NCBI RefSeq assembly: GCF_014237835.1
Contig: NZ_JACJVI010000006.1
Location: forward strand, 109,993-173,992
Origin: Rhizobium sp. AQ_MP
Lineage (GTDB): Bacteria; Pseudomonadota; Alphaproteobacteria; Rhizobiales; Rhizobiaceae
DNA length: 64,000 bases
Direction: 5' to 3'
In this document: positions 19,229 to 27,075 of the stretch, piece after piece
Numbering within the stretch: the first letter of the stretch is position 1
Layout of the letters: each line of letters begins with the position of its first letter
Notes under the pieces: model-generated
The model's database searches: none
What the model was told of the DNA's origin: nothing
The model's input: the letters and a program-made list of their open reading frames with translations, nothing else
Translations under genes and position numbers: made by a program

Positions 19229-19768
19229 ATGCAGTTGGACAAGAGCCCGGATGCTTTCCGCACCATCAGTGAGGTGGCGGATGATCTCGATCTGCCGCAA
19301 CACGTCCTGCGCTTCTGGGAAACCCGATTCCCGCAGATCAAGCCGCTGAAGCGTGGCGGCGGAAGACGCTACTATCGACCGGACGATGTCGAATTGCTGA
19401 AAGGCATCCGGCACCTGCTCTATGACCAGGGCTACACGATCAAGGGCGTCCAGAAGCTCCTGAAAAGCAATGGCAACAAGTTCGTCATGGCCGTCGCCAC
19501 GGGCGATGTCGCCACCATGGAAGCGCTGGTGGCAGCCAATGCTTCGAAGGGCGAAGAACCGAAAGTCAACCTCGACGAAGACCAGGTTGTCGGTCGCCCC
19601 AAGCTGCGCACGAGCGGCCGCTTCTTCGGGTTCGGCGGTGGCGCGAATGATGACGCTCCGGAAATCTCGGTTGGAAAAGGGTCTGTCGGCAAGGAAGATC
19701 GCGCACTTCTGCAGGAAGCCTTGTTTGATCTGCTTGAATGCAAACGCCTTCTCGACCAGGTGCGCTGA
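19229..19768 (+). CDS. MerR-family transcriptional regulator
   Basis: 179 residues from ATG 19229 (GTG at 19226 also possible; GAGGAGCG upstream). The winged helix domain occupies residues 8-80, with [38 protein letters not shown] and the helix [19 protein letters not shown]. No effector-binding cysteines are present, so it is not a metal sensor of the classical type. It always lies next to ihfA in related genomes (recalled), but its targets are unknown. Confidence 0.88.
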   Translation: MQLDKSPDAFRTISEVADDLDLPQHVLRFWETRFPQIKPLKRGGGRRYYRPDDVELLKGIRHLLYDQGYTIKGVQKLLKSNGNKFVMAVATGDVATMEALVAANASKGEEPKVNLDEDQVVGRPKLRTSGRFFGFGGGANDDAPEISVGKGSVGKEDRALLQEALFDLLECKRLLDQVR

Positions 19769-19850
19769 TTGCATTACCGCGTTCCCGCCGGTGGAACATC
19801 GCTGAGCCTTCCGACGTTTTGTGACCAACACGCAACCCGCGCGAGGCTCC

Positions 19851-20264
19851 ATGAAACGTCAACTGATCTCGATCCCGCTTCTGTCCCTGCTCGCGGTGGC
19901 TCCCGCCAGCGCTCAGCAGACGACTGAGTCGTCCGGCGCTACGGCCGCAAGACCGTCCACCGTGGAAGAAGCCTGCATCTTCGTCGCCAAGAGCATGCTG
20001 ATGACTGAGGACCTGAAGATTGGCGTCGTCCAGGCCTTTCCGGAGTTGGATCCGCCGGGAGCCCGACTGACATATTCGACGCGACTCGACAGTGAGCCGC
20101 AGGACATCACCGACGAAATCGAGTGCCAATTCGAAGGTGGGGCCGACCCCTTGAAGGTGTCTCGTTTCTGTATGGATTCGAGCTGTTATGCAGCCAACAG
20201 CGAGGAGCCGGAAGAGCGGCGCCGGTTTGACGAAATCCGCGCGCTCATGCAGCGGCTCAACTGA
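19851..20264 (+). CDS. hypothetical secreted protein
   Basis: 137 residues from ATG 19851 with a Sec signal (MKRQLISIPLLSLLAVAPASA-QQ). The mature part is acidic and has four cysteines that could form two disulfides in the periplasm. No known domain is seen. A start at 19821 would add ten residues before the signal and is less likely. Confidence 0.7.
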   Translation: MKRQLISIPLLSLLAVAPASAQQTTESSGATAARPSTVEEACIFVAKSMLMTEDLKIGVVQAFPELDPPGARLTYSTRLDSEPQDITDEIECQFEGGADPLKVSRFCMDSSCYAANSEEPEERRRFDEIRALMQRLN

Positions 20265-20385
20265 TCATCCTCTCATTTTTTCAATCCTCCCGGAGTTTCC
20301 CCTTGCGCAGAAATGGCTGACTGTCTAAAGGGAACGGGCTGCCGAACTGGTCATCCGCGATCAGAAAAACACGGTGGCCATGTGA

Positions 20386-20462
<77 letters not shown>

Positions 20463-20509
20463 TTTCCTTCGTAAGATCAAACTGTTGATCCAATCGAACG
20501 GTCTTCGAG

Positions 20510-20546
20510 AGCCGGGTACCGCAAGGTCCCCGGCTTTTCTTTTTCC
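20510..20546 (+). terminator. terminator after tRNA-Pro
   Basis: Stem AGCCGGGTACC / GGTCCCCGGCT with one mismatch, GCAA loop and TTTCTTTTT tail, about 48 bases after the tRNA. Confidence 0.8.
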
Positions 20547-20640
20547 AAATCCCAGGCGTCGGACCTTTCTTCATGCTTGTCCTATCATTGCTGCAATGCA
20601 GCATTATATAGGTTGAAGGTTCGAAGGGAGCCGATGATCC

Positions 20641-21666
20641 ATGCGCTTCAAACTCTCGATGTCACCGTTGTCGGCCATGCTTCGCAGCCAGAAGCGCTGG
20701 AAACGCAATCTTGAGAAGGCGATGCCCAAATTCCGCTTCGCTGAACCTTCCAAGACCGCCAAGGCGCCCAAACCGCGCAGGCCGAGATCTGGCCTGGTGC
20801 CGATACAGGCTTTTGGCAGCAATCCCGGGCGTTTGACCATGCTCGAATATGCGCCACCGAAGAGACGGGACCCTCCGACCCTGGTCGTAGTGCTGCATGG
20901 CTGTCTGCAAACCGCGCGGCAGTTCGATCAGGGAAGCGGCTGGAGCCGGATGGCGCGGGAGAAGGGTTTCGTGCTGCTTTTCCCGGAGCAGCGAAAGGAA
21001 AACAACCACAATCTTTGCTTCAACTGGTTTCGCCCCAGCGCCGTGGCGCATGACCGCGGTGAACTGATGTCGATCCGCCAGATGATCGAGCATGCTATCG
21101 AGCGGCATGGCATAGACCGAAACAGGGTGTTCATCCAGGGACTGTCAGCCGGCGGGGCCATGGCCAATGCTCTTCTGGTGACCTATCCGGAGCTTTTCGC
21201 CTCGGGGCAGGTGATCGGCGGCTTGCCCTTCGGCGCGGCAAGGGATGCCATGACGGCCCTCTCCGTGATGAAATCGGGCAGCAAGCGCAGTCCCGGTGAA
21301 TGGGGCGATCTGGCGCGAGGTGCCGCGAAGGGTGCCGCCCGGACGATGCCCGCCGTTTCCATCTGGCAGGGAAGGGCGGACAGGATCGTTGCCCCTGCCA
21401 ATGCGGGCTCTCTGCTTGCCCAGTGGCTCGACCTCCACGGGCTTGATGAGGCTGCTGGTGAGCTAGGGATGGATGCTGCAGGCAACGTGGCGGTCTGGAG
21501 GAACGCTGACGGCAGGACGTTGCTTGAATATCGACTGATCGATGGGCTGGACCACGGGCTGCCAGTTGCGGCGCGGCATGCGGCGACAGTTCGCCAGCCC
21601 TATATCATCGAGGGCGCCATAAGCGCCCCCGAAGCCTTCTACGAGACCTTCATCCGGCTCCGTTGA
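20641..21666 (+). CDS. PHB depolymerase-family esterase
   Basis: 341 residues, alpha/beta hydrolase of the PHB depolymerase / feruloyl esterase type (LpqC-like). The oxyanion region is VVLHGCLQTA, the nucleophile elbow GLSAGGAM (Ser about residue 168), the acid lies near QGRADRIV, and the catalytic His in DGLDHGLPV. The N-terminus is very basic with no clear signal peptide, so export is uncertain. The exact start (20641 or a later Met such as 20659) is not certain. Substrate could be a polyester or an aromatic ester. Confidence 0.85.
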   Translation: MRFKLSMSPLSAMLRSQKRWKRNLEKAMPKFRFAEPSKTAKAPKPRRPRSGLVPIQAFGSNPGRLTMLEYAPPKRRDPPTLVVVLHGCLQTARQFDQGSGWSRMAREKGFVLLFPEQRKENNHNLCFNWFRPSAVAHDRGELMSIRQMIEHAIERHGIDRNRVFIQGLSAGGAMANALLVTYPELFASGQVIGGLPFGAARDAMTALSVMKSGSKRSPGEWGDLARGAAKGAARTMPAVSIWQGRADRIVAPANAGSLLAQWLDLHGLDEAAGELGMDAAGNVAVWRNADGRTLLEYRLIDGLDHGLPVAARHAATVRQPYIIEGAISAPEAFYETFIRLR

Positions 21667-21690
21667 AGGGAGCCCGATCCAGCCAATGGC

Positions 21691-21840
21691 TCAGTTCTCT
21701 TCGATCGATACGCCGTTCTGCCCGATCGTCAGTTCCACGCCATCCGGCTTCTGCTCTTCCTGGTAAACATACATCCCCAGTCCGATGACAGCGACTGCGA
21801 GGGCGCCGATGATGAGGTAGAGGCCATTGTTTCGGCTCAT
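21691..21840 (-). CDS. 49-residue single-pass membrane protein
   Basis: Starts at ATG 21840 with AGGAG 6 bases upstream. It has one transmembrane helix (YLIIGALAVAVIGLGMYVY) followed by a short polar tail with EEQKPDGVELTIGQNG. Many rhizobial genomes carry small proteins with this MSRNN...QEEQKPxGVE layout (recalled), function unknown. Confidence 0.75.
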   Translation of the reverse strand: MSRNNGLYLIIGALAVAVIGLGMYVYQEEQKPDGVELTIGQNGVSIEEN

Positions 21841-21917
21841 GAAAATCTCCTGTCTTGTGATGTCGGACAGGGAAAGTCGCAAGCGCAGCTATTGTTCCAT
21901 CGCCATATTGCAGAAAT

Positions 21918-22211
21918 TCAATCGTCGTTGGCGGAATGGAGCTCTTCGGGCCTCAGGCCAGCTTCGCTTCCAGCGGCGGCCAGGCGCAGACCCTCGCCGC
22001 CTGCGGCCTCTTCTCCAGCTCTCAGAAAGACCACACCCAGGCGCTCGAGGGCTTCCTTGAGCGCCCCATAATGCTGAGGTGTGGCATCGTAGCCGTTTGA
22101 TGTTTCGATTTGGAGGATGAGGAGAGCGGACACTCCACTCTCCTGCGACAGCCTGTCGATCGTCAAATCGAGCATGGCGCGCGCCGCGCGAATTTGTGCC
22201 GGTGTGATCAT
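21918..22211 (-). CDS. small XRE-type helix-turn-helix protein
   Basis: 97 residues. The N-terminal 65 residues form a lambda-repressor-like fold: TPAQIRAARAMLDLTIDRLSQESGVSALLILQIE. The C-terminal 30 residues are Gly/Ala/Glu-rich and probably disordered. It lies at the edge of the polysaccharide cluster on the same strand, 65 bases downstream of the polymerase gene, but a regulatory link is not shown. Confidence 0.75.
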   Translation of the reverse strand: MITPAQIRAARAMLDLTIDRLSQESGVSALLILQIETSNGYDATPQHYGALKEALERLGVVFLRAGEEAAGGEGLRLAAAGSEAGLRPEELHSANDD

Positions 22212-22276
22212 ACTGAAAGTATGGGGCTTGCCGGCCGAATTTCAATGCTTGGAACCTTAAGGGAGGATGCCCTCGG

Positions 22277-23509
22277 TCAAAGGCGCCGTGCCCGTTGATA
22301 TCGCCATTCCGCAGCGCCGCAGCCCCAGACGATGCCGAGCAGGAGGTAGAAGTGCCGCCAGTGATCCGTGTCGATGACATTGCCGATCAGGACGTGACCC
22401 ACCAGGACGATCCATGCCACCATCAGATAGGGTTGCCACGGCCGGTCGCGGAGCAGGTAGCGGAAGCCCATGGCCAAGGTGCAGAGCATCAACGCGACAT
22501 AAGAGACAAAGCCGATCCAGCCATAAGCCATGAGTGATTTCAGCCAGATATTGTGCTCGTCCTCGGGGAAGAGCTTGCCGAACATCATCGGGCCAATGCC
22601 CAGCGGCTTCTCCATCGCCAACTCGAAGCCCAGACGGTGGCGGTCGAAGCGACCAAGATGGCCACCGTCGTATTCCTGCACGAGCTGGGTTCGCGTCTCG
22701 AACAGCGCACGAACCTTCTCGAATTGAAGGGCCACCGAGAGCGCCGTTACCATCGCAATCACGGCCGCCAGCGAAAGCACAAGAATCTTCAGCCGGAAGG
22801 CATTGGTTCGTTCCTTCAGCAACATGACGAAGACGAGGGCGACGGTGCAGAAAAGAAAGAGCCCCCAGGCGGCACGCGAGAAAGAGAGGAAGACGGCAAG
22901 CGACAGGATCAGGATGCCGACGATACGCAGGGGCGATTCCAGCAGACGGCCCTTGAGCATGCCATACATGAGATAGAGTGTCGGTGCGACCAGAAACGGG
23001 CCGAAAACATTCGGATCCTGGAAGGCGCCCATGGCGCGATCATAGCGCGTGAAGACCTCCGCTCCCGGAAAGGCGTGGAAGTAGCCGAGAATGCCGAGCA
23101 TGCCCGTGATGATCGCTGCGGCGACCCAGGCCTGGAAGATCAGCTTCAACCTCTGGGGTCGGTCTTCGATGACAGCGGCATAGAACACGGCTGTCAGCGC
23201 CAGAAAGATGGAGACGGCAACGTAGAGGACCTGCTCCGTCAGAATGGTCCGCAGCATGGTCAGTGCGAGCAGTCCGCCGACATTGAACACCAGCAACAGG
23301 GCGAGCAATGGCGCGACGATGCGCGAGATCTTGAGGCCGAAGAGGAACCAGAGCGCGACCTGACCGACCATGAGCAGTTCATAGGGTGCGGGTTCCGAAA
23401 TGACGAAGCCGGACAGGAAGACGCCGAAGGCCATGATCCAGGAGACCATCAGCTGAACGGCGGCCGCCTGCGGATTGAAGGCGGTTGTTTGGGTGGCGAC
23501 GGCGCTCAA
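22277..23509 (-). CDS. O-antigen ligase/polymerase family protein (Wzy-like)
   Basis: 410 residues with about eleven transmembrane helices and a large periplasmic loop (about residues 275-330, containing YDGGHLGRFDRHRLGFELA and PLGIGPMMFG). This is the Wzy_C/O-antigen ligase pattern. In a Wzx/Wzy pathway it would join repeat units at the periplasmic face. Its ATG overlaps the end of the glycosylphosphotransferase gene by 4 bases. By order and content it corresponds to the last gene of the Agrobacterium unipolar polysaccharide (upp) locus. Confidence 0.83.
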   Translation of the reverse strand: MSAVATQTTAFNPQAAAVQLMVSWIMAFGVFLSGFVISEPAPYELLMVGQVALWFLFGLKISRIVAPLLALLLVFNVGGLLALTMLRTILTEQVLYVAVSIFLALTAVFYAAVIEDRPQRLKLIFQAWVAAAIITGMLGILGYFHAFPGAEVFTRYDRAMGAFQDPNVFGPFLVAPTLYLMYGMLKGRLLESPLRIVGILILSLAVFLSFSRAAWGLFLFCTVALVFVMLLKERTNAFRLKILVLSLAAVIAMVTALSVALQFEKVRALFETRTQLVQEYDGGHLGRFDRHRLGFELAMEKPLGIGPMMFGKLFPEDEHNIWLKSLMAYGWIGFVSYVALMLCTLAMGFRYLLRDRPWQPYLMVAWIVLVGHVLIGNVIDTDHWRHFYLLLGIVWGCGAAEWRYQRARRL

Positions 23510-25059
23510 TATGCGTTCTCGGTGTTGAACAGCCTGAACGGCGTCAGGAAAAGTATCTTCAGATCGAACCAGAGAGACCAGTTTTCGATATAGTAGAGGT
23601 CATAGGCCGTGCGGAATTTGATCTTGTCGTCCGTGTCTATCTCCCCGCGCCACCCGTTGATCTGCGCCCAGCCGGTAACCCCTGGCTTGACCCGGTGTCT
23701 GGCGAAATATCCTTCGACGATTTCGCAAAACGTCTTGTCGCGGGTCTGGCCCAGGATAGCGTGCGGGCGGGGGCCCACAAGCGAAAGATCGCCGCGCAGC
23801 ACATTGAAGATTTGCGGCAGCTCGTCGATCGATGTCTTGCGGATGAAGCGACCGACGGGCGTGACGCGCGGGTCGTTCTTCGTCACAGCCTGCTTCGCGG
23901 TTGGATCGCTCATCTCCGTATACATCGATCGAAACTTCAGGACCTTGATCACCTCGTTGTTGAAGCCGTGCCGCTTCTGCACGAAGAGGATCGGTCCCTT
24001 GGAGGTCGCCTTGACAGCGACGGCGGTGGCGATGAAGACCGGCCAGAGGACGAGGAGTGAAAGCAGACTGAAAACGATGTCGAAGCTGCGCTTGGCAACC
24101 GAATCCCAGTCTCGGATCGGCTTGTCGAGAATGTCGAGCAGCGGCACGGCGCCGACATGCGAGTAGGCGCGGGGCCGAAAGCGCAGATTGTTGGAATGGG
24201 CCGCCAGACGAATGTCGACCGGCAGCACCCACAGCATCTTGAGAAGCTGCATGATGCGCGCTTCGGCACTGAGCGGCAGGGAAATGATCAGCATGTCGAT
24301 ATGCGCAAGCCGTGCGAATTCGACGAGCTCCGCGACCGTTCCGAGCTTCGGATAGCCTGCAACGACGTCAGGCGACCGGGCGGCACCTCTGTCGTCGAAA
24401 ATCCCGCAGATGCGGATGTCGTTTTCGGGCTGCTGCTCCAACGCCCGGATAAGCTCCTTGGCGGGCTTGCCTCCACCGACAATGACGGCGCGGCGCTCCA
24501 TGACGCCGTTGCGTCCCCATCGGCGAATGCCGAACCCGATCAGATTGCGCTCGATGAGGAGATAGAGCGCGCCGAAGAAGAACCAGGCGGCCAGCACGCC
24601 ACGATAGTTCGGATCGTGGTCGACGAACAGGAAATTGGCGAGGGCCACGAGGCCTATGGCAGTCATCCAGCTCCCCAGCACGCGGGCCATCGAGCCCATG
24701 GGCGAGCGCAGAATGGATACGTGGTAGCAATCGCTGCCCTGCATGAAGAGCAGGGCGATCAGGCAGCCGATGAAACCGCTGATGCTGGTATCGAGAAAAT
24801 GTGCCCCCGGATCGGACGCAATGACAAAGTTCGATGCCAGCGCAATAGCGAAGAGGCTGAAGAATTCCAGGAAGCGCAGCTGGCCGATCACGATCGAAGG
24901 CGAGTAGTTCGCGACGGCATATTGGGCGGCGATCTGGCGGGCGAGCGCGCTGATCTCGGCTTTGCGTTCACCGTCTATGGAACTGAATTGATCGCCGGTC
25001 GTCTGACCACGACGCAAAGCGTCAAGATCGAATGCCGCAGGTTTGTCGACCTTGTTCAT
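23506..25059 (-). CDS. uppE: polyprenyl glycosylphosphotransferase (initiating sugar transferase)
   Basis: 517 residues from ATG 25059. It transfers a sugar-phosphate to undecaprenyl phosphate, the first step of polysaccharide repeat synthesis. It has four N-terminal transmembrane helices, a CoA-binding-like Rossmann domain ([16 protein letters not shown]), a fifth helix ([20 protein letters not shown]), and the C-terminal sugar transferase domain with [29 protein letters not shown] split over residues 430-455 and PGVTGWAQI. This is the WcaJ/ExoY/PssY family. The uppE name rests on locus similarity to Agrobacterium and is tentative. Confidence 0.88.
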   Translation of the reverse strand: MNKVDKPAAFDLDALRRGQTTGDQFSSIDGERKAEISALARQIAAQYAVANYSPSIVIGQLRFLEFFSLFAIALASNFVIASDPGAHFLDTSISGFIGCLIALLFMQGSDCYHVSILRSPMGSMARVLGSWMTAIGLVALANFLFVDHDPNYRGVLAAWFFFGALYLLIERNLIGFGIRRWGRNGVMERRAVIVGGGKPAKELIRALEQQPENDIRICGIFDDRGAARSPDVVAGYPKLGTVAELVEFARLAHIDMLIISLPLSAEARIMQLLKMLWVLPVDIRLAAHSNNLRFRPRAYSHVGAVPLLDILDKPIRDWDSVAKRSFDIVFSLLSLLVLWPVFIATAVAVKATSKGPILFVQKRHGFNNEVIKVLKFRSMYTEMSDPTAKQAVTKNDPRVTPVGRFIRKTSIDELPQIFNVLRGDLSLVGPRPHAILGQTRDKTFCEIVEGYFARHRVKPGVTGWAQINGWRGEIDTDDKIKFRTAYDLYYIENWSLWFDLKILFLTPFRLFNTENAY

Positions 25060-25069
25060 GACTCTTACT

Positions 25070-25083
25070 CGCACATGTGTGCG
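25070..25083. promoter_or_regulatory. perfect palindrome at the glycosylphosphotransferase start
   Basis: CGCACATGTGTGCG is a 14-bp perfect palindrome ending 11 bases before the uppE-like ATG on the minus strand. It lies in the 110-base gap that interrupts an otherwise tightly packed cluster, so it could be an operator or affect translation. Function inferred only. Confidence 0.35.
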
Positions 25084-25169
25084 TAGAGACTACGGGCAAG
25101 GTCCTAAGATTTGCTTTAGGAACCCCTCAGAAATGGCGGGCATGCGTTCGGTTTCGGCACGGGTGGTGA

Positions 25170-26312
25170 TCAAATGCGTGCGAGTTGCGAGCGATAGAGG
25201 GCTTCGATGTCGCGAGCCATCACGGAGGCGGAGAAACGCGCGCGGAAGGCATCGGGAGTGGGCATGGTTCGCTTCGCCCATTCCGGATCGGTCAGCGCTT
25301 TCGCCATGGTCGCAGCGAAGAGATCGGCCCGCCCGGGATCGACCAGAGCCTCGCTGTCCGTACCGAGAATTTCCGGGATGCCGCCGACGCGGGATGCAAT
25401 GATGGTCTTCTCCGCAGCGAGTGCTTCCAGCACGATGTAGGGCATCGCCTCGGCGCGGGAGGGGATGATGACGATGTTGGACAATGCGAAGGCTTGAGCA
25501 ATCGGCATCGCGGCCTGAAACCCGATGCGGCGCACAAGCCCCTTTTGGTCGACCATCTGGCGATATCTTGCCAAATCCGGACCGTCTCCGATGATCAGCC
25601 CGCTGAGTGGCCGTCCGACCAGCCTCTCGGTTTCCGCAAAGGCATTGATGAAGACATCCGGCCCCTTGAGGTCACGGAGCATGCCGATATAGGCAAAGTC
25701 CACACCGTCGCCAGCCACCGGGATCCGGCCGAAGTCTCGCTCGCTGATGCCATTGTAGACGCGGACCGCGTTGCAATGAGGTGTACCGATCTTGGCTTCA
25801 TAGGTCTGGCGCTCGAAGTCGCAGACGAAGGAAATCGACTCCGTCATTCGCTCCAGCAGCCGTTCCGCCATGAACACGGACTGGCCTGACAGCGTGCCAC
25901 GCCTGAAATGCAGGCTGCCGCCATGCGGAGAATAGAGGCGGGCGACGCGATACCCTCGAACCCGCAGAAGTGAGCCGATCAGACGAGCGATCACGCCGCC
26001 TTTGGCGCCATGACCGTGTAGAACATTCGGCTTCAATTCCTTGATTAATTTGTAGCTTTCGACCAGTGCCTTCACATCGCCGAGGCCGACGGCGCGCCCG
26101 ATCGGGAAGCGCGTGATCCCAAGCGACAGGAAGGGCATGATCTGCTCGAAAAGGCGGTCTTCATGCGCGCCGCCCGTTGAGCTGTCACAGAGGATGCCGA
26201 CCTGGTGTCCAGCCGCGCTGTGCAGTTCCGCAAGGTCACGGACATGGCGGAATATACCGCCGATGGGCGAGCGAAAGCAGTGCACGATGCGGAGGGACTG
26301 GGCGTCAGCCAT
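25170..26312 (-). CDS. glycosyltransferase family 4
   Basis: 380 residues, GT-B fold. N-terminal acceptor domain starts with RIVHCFRSPIGGIFRHVRDLAE. The C-terminal nucleotide-sugar domain contains GDGPDLARYRQMV, SNIVIIPSRAEAMPYIVLEALAAEKTIIASRVGGIPEI, the usual E-x7-E region of GT4 enzymes. It would add a sugar to the lipid-linked repeat in the cytosol. The stop of the export lipoprotein gene lies 3 bases before its ATG. Confidence 0.88.
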   Translation of the reverse strand: MADAQSLRIVHCFRSPIGGIFRHVRDLAELHSAAGHQVGILCDSSTGGAHEDRLFEQIMPFLSLGITRFPIGRAVGLGDVKALVESYKLIKELKPNVLHGHGAKGGVIARLIGSLLRVRGYRVARLYSPHGGSLHFRRGTLSGQSVFMAERLLERMTESISFVCDFERQTYEAKIGTPHCNAVRVYNGISERDFGRIPVAGDGVDFAYIGMLRDLKGPDVFINAFAETERLVGRPLSGLIIGDGPDLARYRQMVDQKGLVRRIGFQAAMPIAQAFALSNIVIIPSRAEAMPYIVLEALAAEKTIIASRVGGIPEILGTDSEALVDPGRADLFAATMAKALTDPEWAKRTMPTPDAFRARFSASVMARDIEALYRSQLARI

Positions 26313-26315
26313 CGA

Positions 26316-26891
26316 TCAGAACAGCCGCTCGCGTACATAGACGGTATCCCCCGCAAGGATGGGGTCCGTGATCGGCACGCGACCGGTGATGATCTGTCCG
26401 TTGATCTTGCGGGTTACATCGACATCGCGCTGGTTTGCGCGGCTGTTGAAGCCGCCCGACACGGCGATGGCATTGATGATCGTCATGCCGGGCACATAGG
26501 CATACTGCCCTGGTTGGCCGACCTGGCCCATCACGAAAATCGAGCGGTAGCGATCGACCTCGATCGAGACATCGGGATCACGCAGATATCCCTGTTTCAG
26601 CTTCTGGGCGATGGCCCCTTCGAGCTGGGGGAGCGTGGCACCGCGCGCCGCAACCTGACCAACCAAAGGGAAGGCGATATAGCCGGCCTGATCGACGGTA
26701 TAGGTATTGGTGAGGCTGGGCTGCTCGAAAACCGTGACGCGCAGACGGTCGCCGCTATCAAGGCGATAGGGCTGGATCGTCGCTTCATGGAAAACCTTGG
26801 GGGCAGGGCGGTAGCTGGCGCAGCCCGACAGGCCGAGCGCCAGAGCCACGCCCGCGACCAGAAGCATCGCCTTGTTGTTGTTCGTCGCCAT
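26316..26891 (-). CDS. uppC: short Wza-type polysaccharide export lipoprotein
   Basis: 191 residues from ATG 26891 with a lipoprotein signal ending LSGC (Cys24). A polysaccharide export (PES) domain covers about residues 40-115 (YRLDSGDRLRVTVFEQPSL) and one SLBB-like domain follows (FVMGQVGQPGQYAYVPGMT). It lacks the C-terminal amphipathic helix that forms the outer-membrane pore in Escherichia coli Wza, so the pore may be completed by another protein. The gene symbol is tentative, by analogy with the Agrobacterium upp locus. It is divergent from the co-polymerase gene. Confidence 0.85.
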   Translation of the reverse strand: MATNNNKAMLLVAGVALALGLSGCASYRPAPKVFHEATIQPYRLDSGDRLRVTVFEQPSLTNTYTVDQAGYIAFPLVGQVAARGATLPQLEGAIAQKLKQGYLRDPDVSIEVDRYRSIFVMGQVGQPGQYAYVPGMTIINAIAVSGGFNSRANQRDVDVTRKINGQIITGRVPITDPILAGDTVYVRERLF

Positions 26892-27075
26892 GCGCTGCGG
26901 CGCTCCCACTGAACCCGTATTCGATGGCCTGTTATCGAATGGTTAGGGTTAACGTCGCGTAAACGTGGACCTGTGCTTTGTCCCGGGGGTGGAGCCGAAA
27001 ACGGTCGGATCGGGGTTAACCCTTGAGTTACCATGATCCTTTACCTTCCCGAGAAAGATGTTCCGGGAGTGTATG
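26892..27075. promoter_or_regulatory. divergent promoter region of polysaccharide export genes
   Basis: This 184-base gap separates the minus-strand export lipoprotein from the plus-strand co-polymerase and must hold both promoters. Short GTTAAC-containing repeats (GGTTAACG near 26950, GGGTTAACCC near 27014, the latter a perfect 10-bp palindrome) are visible. No recognised operator was identified. Confidence 0.5.
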
